DNA of 64,000 nucleotides, from positions 744,001 through 808,000 of the forward strand of contig CAVWMS010000002.1 of the NCBI GenBank assembly GCA_963756185.1. Direction: 5' to 3'. Source of the stretch: DATAXI01 sp963756185 (lineage in GTDB: Bacteria > Verrucomicrobiota > Verrucomicrobiia > Chthoniobacterales > Chthoniobacteraceae). Made by a program: the position numbers and the translations under genes. Of this stretch, positions 62,775 to 64,000 are shown piece by piece. Every line of letters begins with the position of its first letter. Position 1 is the first letter of the stretch. The notes beneath the pieces were generated by a model, which made no database searches, had not been told where the DNA came from, and saw nothing but the letters and a program-made list of their open reading frames with translations.

Positions 62775-64000
62775 CTAATTGGCGGCGAGGATTTGGCGGA
62801 GGACGAAGGGGAGGATGCCGCCGTGCTTGTAGTAATCGACCTCGATGGGCGTATCGATGCGCAGTTTGAGCGGGACGGTCTCGGTTTTGCCGCCGGCGCG
62901 CTTGATGGTCATGAGGACCGTTTTACCCGGCGCGATTTCATCGAGGCCGGAGAAGCTGTAGGTCTCCGAGCCGTCGAGGCCGAGGGTCCTCGCGTCGGAG
63001 CCATCGGCGAATTGCAGCGGCAGCACGCCCATGCCGACGAGGTTCGAGCGATGGATGCGCTCGAAGCTCGCGGCGACGACGGCGCGCACACCGAGCAGCC
63101 GCGTGCCCTTTGCGGCCCAATCGCGGCTGGAACCCGTGCCGTATTCCTGGCCCGCGAGGATGACCAGCGGCACGTTTTCGTCGCCTGGTACTTCACGGCG
63201 GCGTCGTAAATGGACATCTGCGCGCCGTCCGGGTAATGCTTCGTCACGCCGCCTTCGATGCCGGGGACCATCAGGTTCTTGATCCGCACATTGGCAAATG
63301 TGCCGCGCGTCATCACGCTGGTCGTTGCCGCGGCGGCTGCCGTAGGAATTGAAGTCATCCTGCTCGACGCCGCGGGCTGATCAGATATTTGCCGGCGGGC
63401 GAGCTCGGCTTGATCGCGCCGGCGGGGGAAATGTGGTCGGTCGTGACCGAATCGCCGAAAATCCCCAGCGGACGCGCGTCGTTGATGGCCTGCATCGGCG
63501 CGGGCTGCATCGAGAAATTCGGCGAAGAACGGCGGCTCGGCGATGTAATCGCTCTGCGGGTCCCATTGATAAACGTCGCCGGTCTTCGAGGGGATTTCGT
63601 TCCACTTCGGGTTTTGGCCGGCGAAATCGCGGTAGAGTCTGCGGAACAGCTCCGGCGAAAGCGCGCTCTTCATCATGTCGCGGACTTCCTCGAGGCTGGG
63701 CCAGAGGTCGCGCAGGTAAACGTCCTCGCCCGTGCTTGTCCTTGCCGATCGGCTCCTTGTCCATGTCGATGTCCACGCGCCCCGCCAGCGCGAACGCGAC
63801 GACCAGCGGCGGCGACATCAGGAAGTTCGCCTTGATGTTCTGATGGATGCGCGCCTCGAAATTGCGGTTGCCGGAGAGCACGGCGGCGGTCACGAGGTCG
63901 TGCTCGGTGATCGAGTCCTCGATGGTGCGGTTGAGCGGCCCGGAGTTGCCGATGCAGGTCGTGCAGCCGTAGCCGACGACCTGGAAGCCGAGCTTGTCGA
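62775..64000 (-). CDS. acnA: Aconitate hydratase, C-terminal part with several frame breaks (cut by window edge)
   Basis: The gene enters from the right edge. The reading VVGYGCTTCIGNSGPLNRTIEDS has the cluster-ligand Cys pair of aconitase A. Further matches are NRNFEARIHQNIKANFLMSPPLVVAFALAG, ALSPELFRRLYRDF, IFGDSVTTDHISPAGAI, YGSRRGND and VILAGQEYGTGSSRDWAAKGTRLLGVRAVVAASFERIHRSNLVGMGVLPLQF. It ends LPFVLRQILAAN at 62775. At least four single-base breaks (about 63730, 63513, 63375 and 63190) interrupt it, so the local sequence is unreliable. It is the TCA-cycle enzyme converting citrate to isocitrate. Confidence 0.9.

Overview
The window is a GC-rich bacterial chromosome segment with about 50 genes and no rRNA or tRNA gene that I could find. 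The gene families suggest Verrucomicrobiota: very large secreted beta-repeat proteins ending in PEP-CTERM sorting signals, propeller-type sensor kinases, FabV enoyl reductase, a prepilin-like protein, and a Mu-gp27-like small-protein family that I recall as common in that phylum. The assignment is inferred from these families; no marker gene proves it.

Layout. 1-13.9 kb is mostly housekeeping: trpS (cut by the left edge), an MTA/SAH-nucleosidase-like gene, a lipoprotein, a large TPR protein overlapping nth, a nucleotidyltransferase pair, fabV, polX-plsY-gpsA joined by ATGA overlaps, a BlaI/M56 repressor-protease pair, and a receiver-like protein without its phospho-acceptor Asp. 14-30.2 kb is the most distinctive part: two tandem copies of a three-gene module (exported PEP-CTERM beta-repeat protein, propeller histidine kinase, NarL-type response regulator), followed by a scrap of a third PEP-CTERM 3' end. 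30.4-33.2 kb holds a glycosyltransferase, a sugar epimerase and a hexapeptide acyltransferase. 33.3-39.5 kb holds a CAP-domain protein, a prepilin-like protein, an ITPase and a Deg protease next to a catalytically dead paralog. 39.5-43.9 kb is an accessory stretch of toxin-antitoxin type genes and remnants. ychF (44.1-45.3 kb) is flanked by direct copies of a highly structured repeat. 45.7-64 kb is again housekeeping: Nif3-like protein, mpg, L,D-transpeptidase, asd, a split phosphotransacetylase pair, a PHP phosphatase, a CCA/poly(A) nucleotidyltransferase, a large exported protein, an AsnC-like double protein, a LolA-like protein, PAP2, two glycosyltransferases, and acnA running off the right edge.

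Sequence quality. At least a dozen conserved genes need a one- or two-base correction to read through. The density is highest from 52 kb to the right edge (PHP phosphatase, CCA enzyme, PAP2, GT39, aconitase). Most look like indel errors in short homopolymers rather than true pseudogenes, so these genes are annotated across the frame breaks and the break positions are given.

How the parts may work together. Each three-gene module probably couples a periplasmic propeller sensor to expression of an exosortase-anchored surface or matrix protein. Shared promoter-like blocks and shared 3' hairpins support one regulatory design copied at least twice. This is the best candidate here for an undescribed system.
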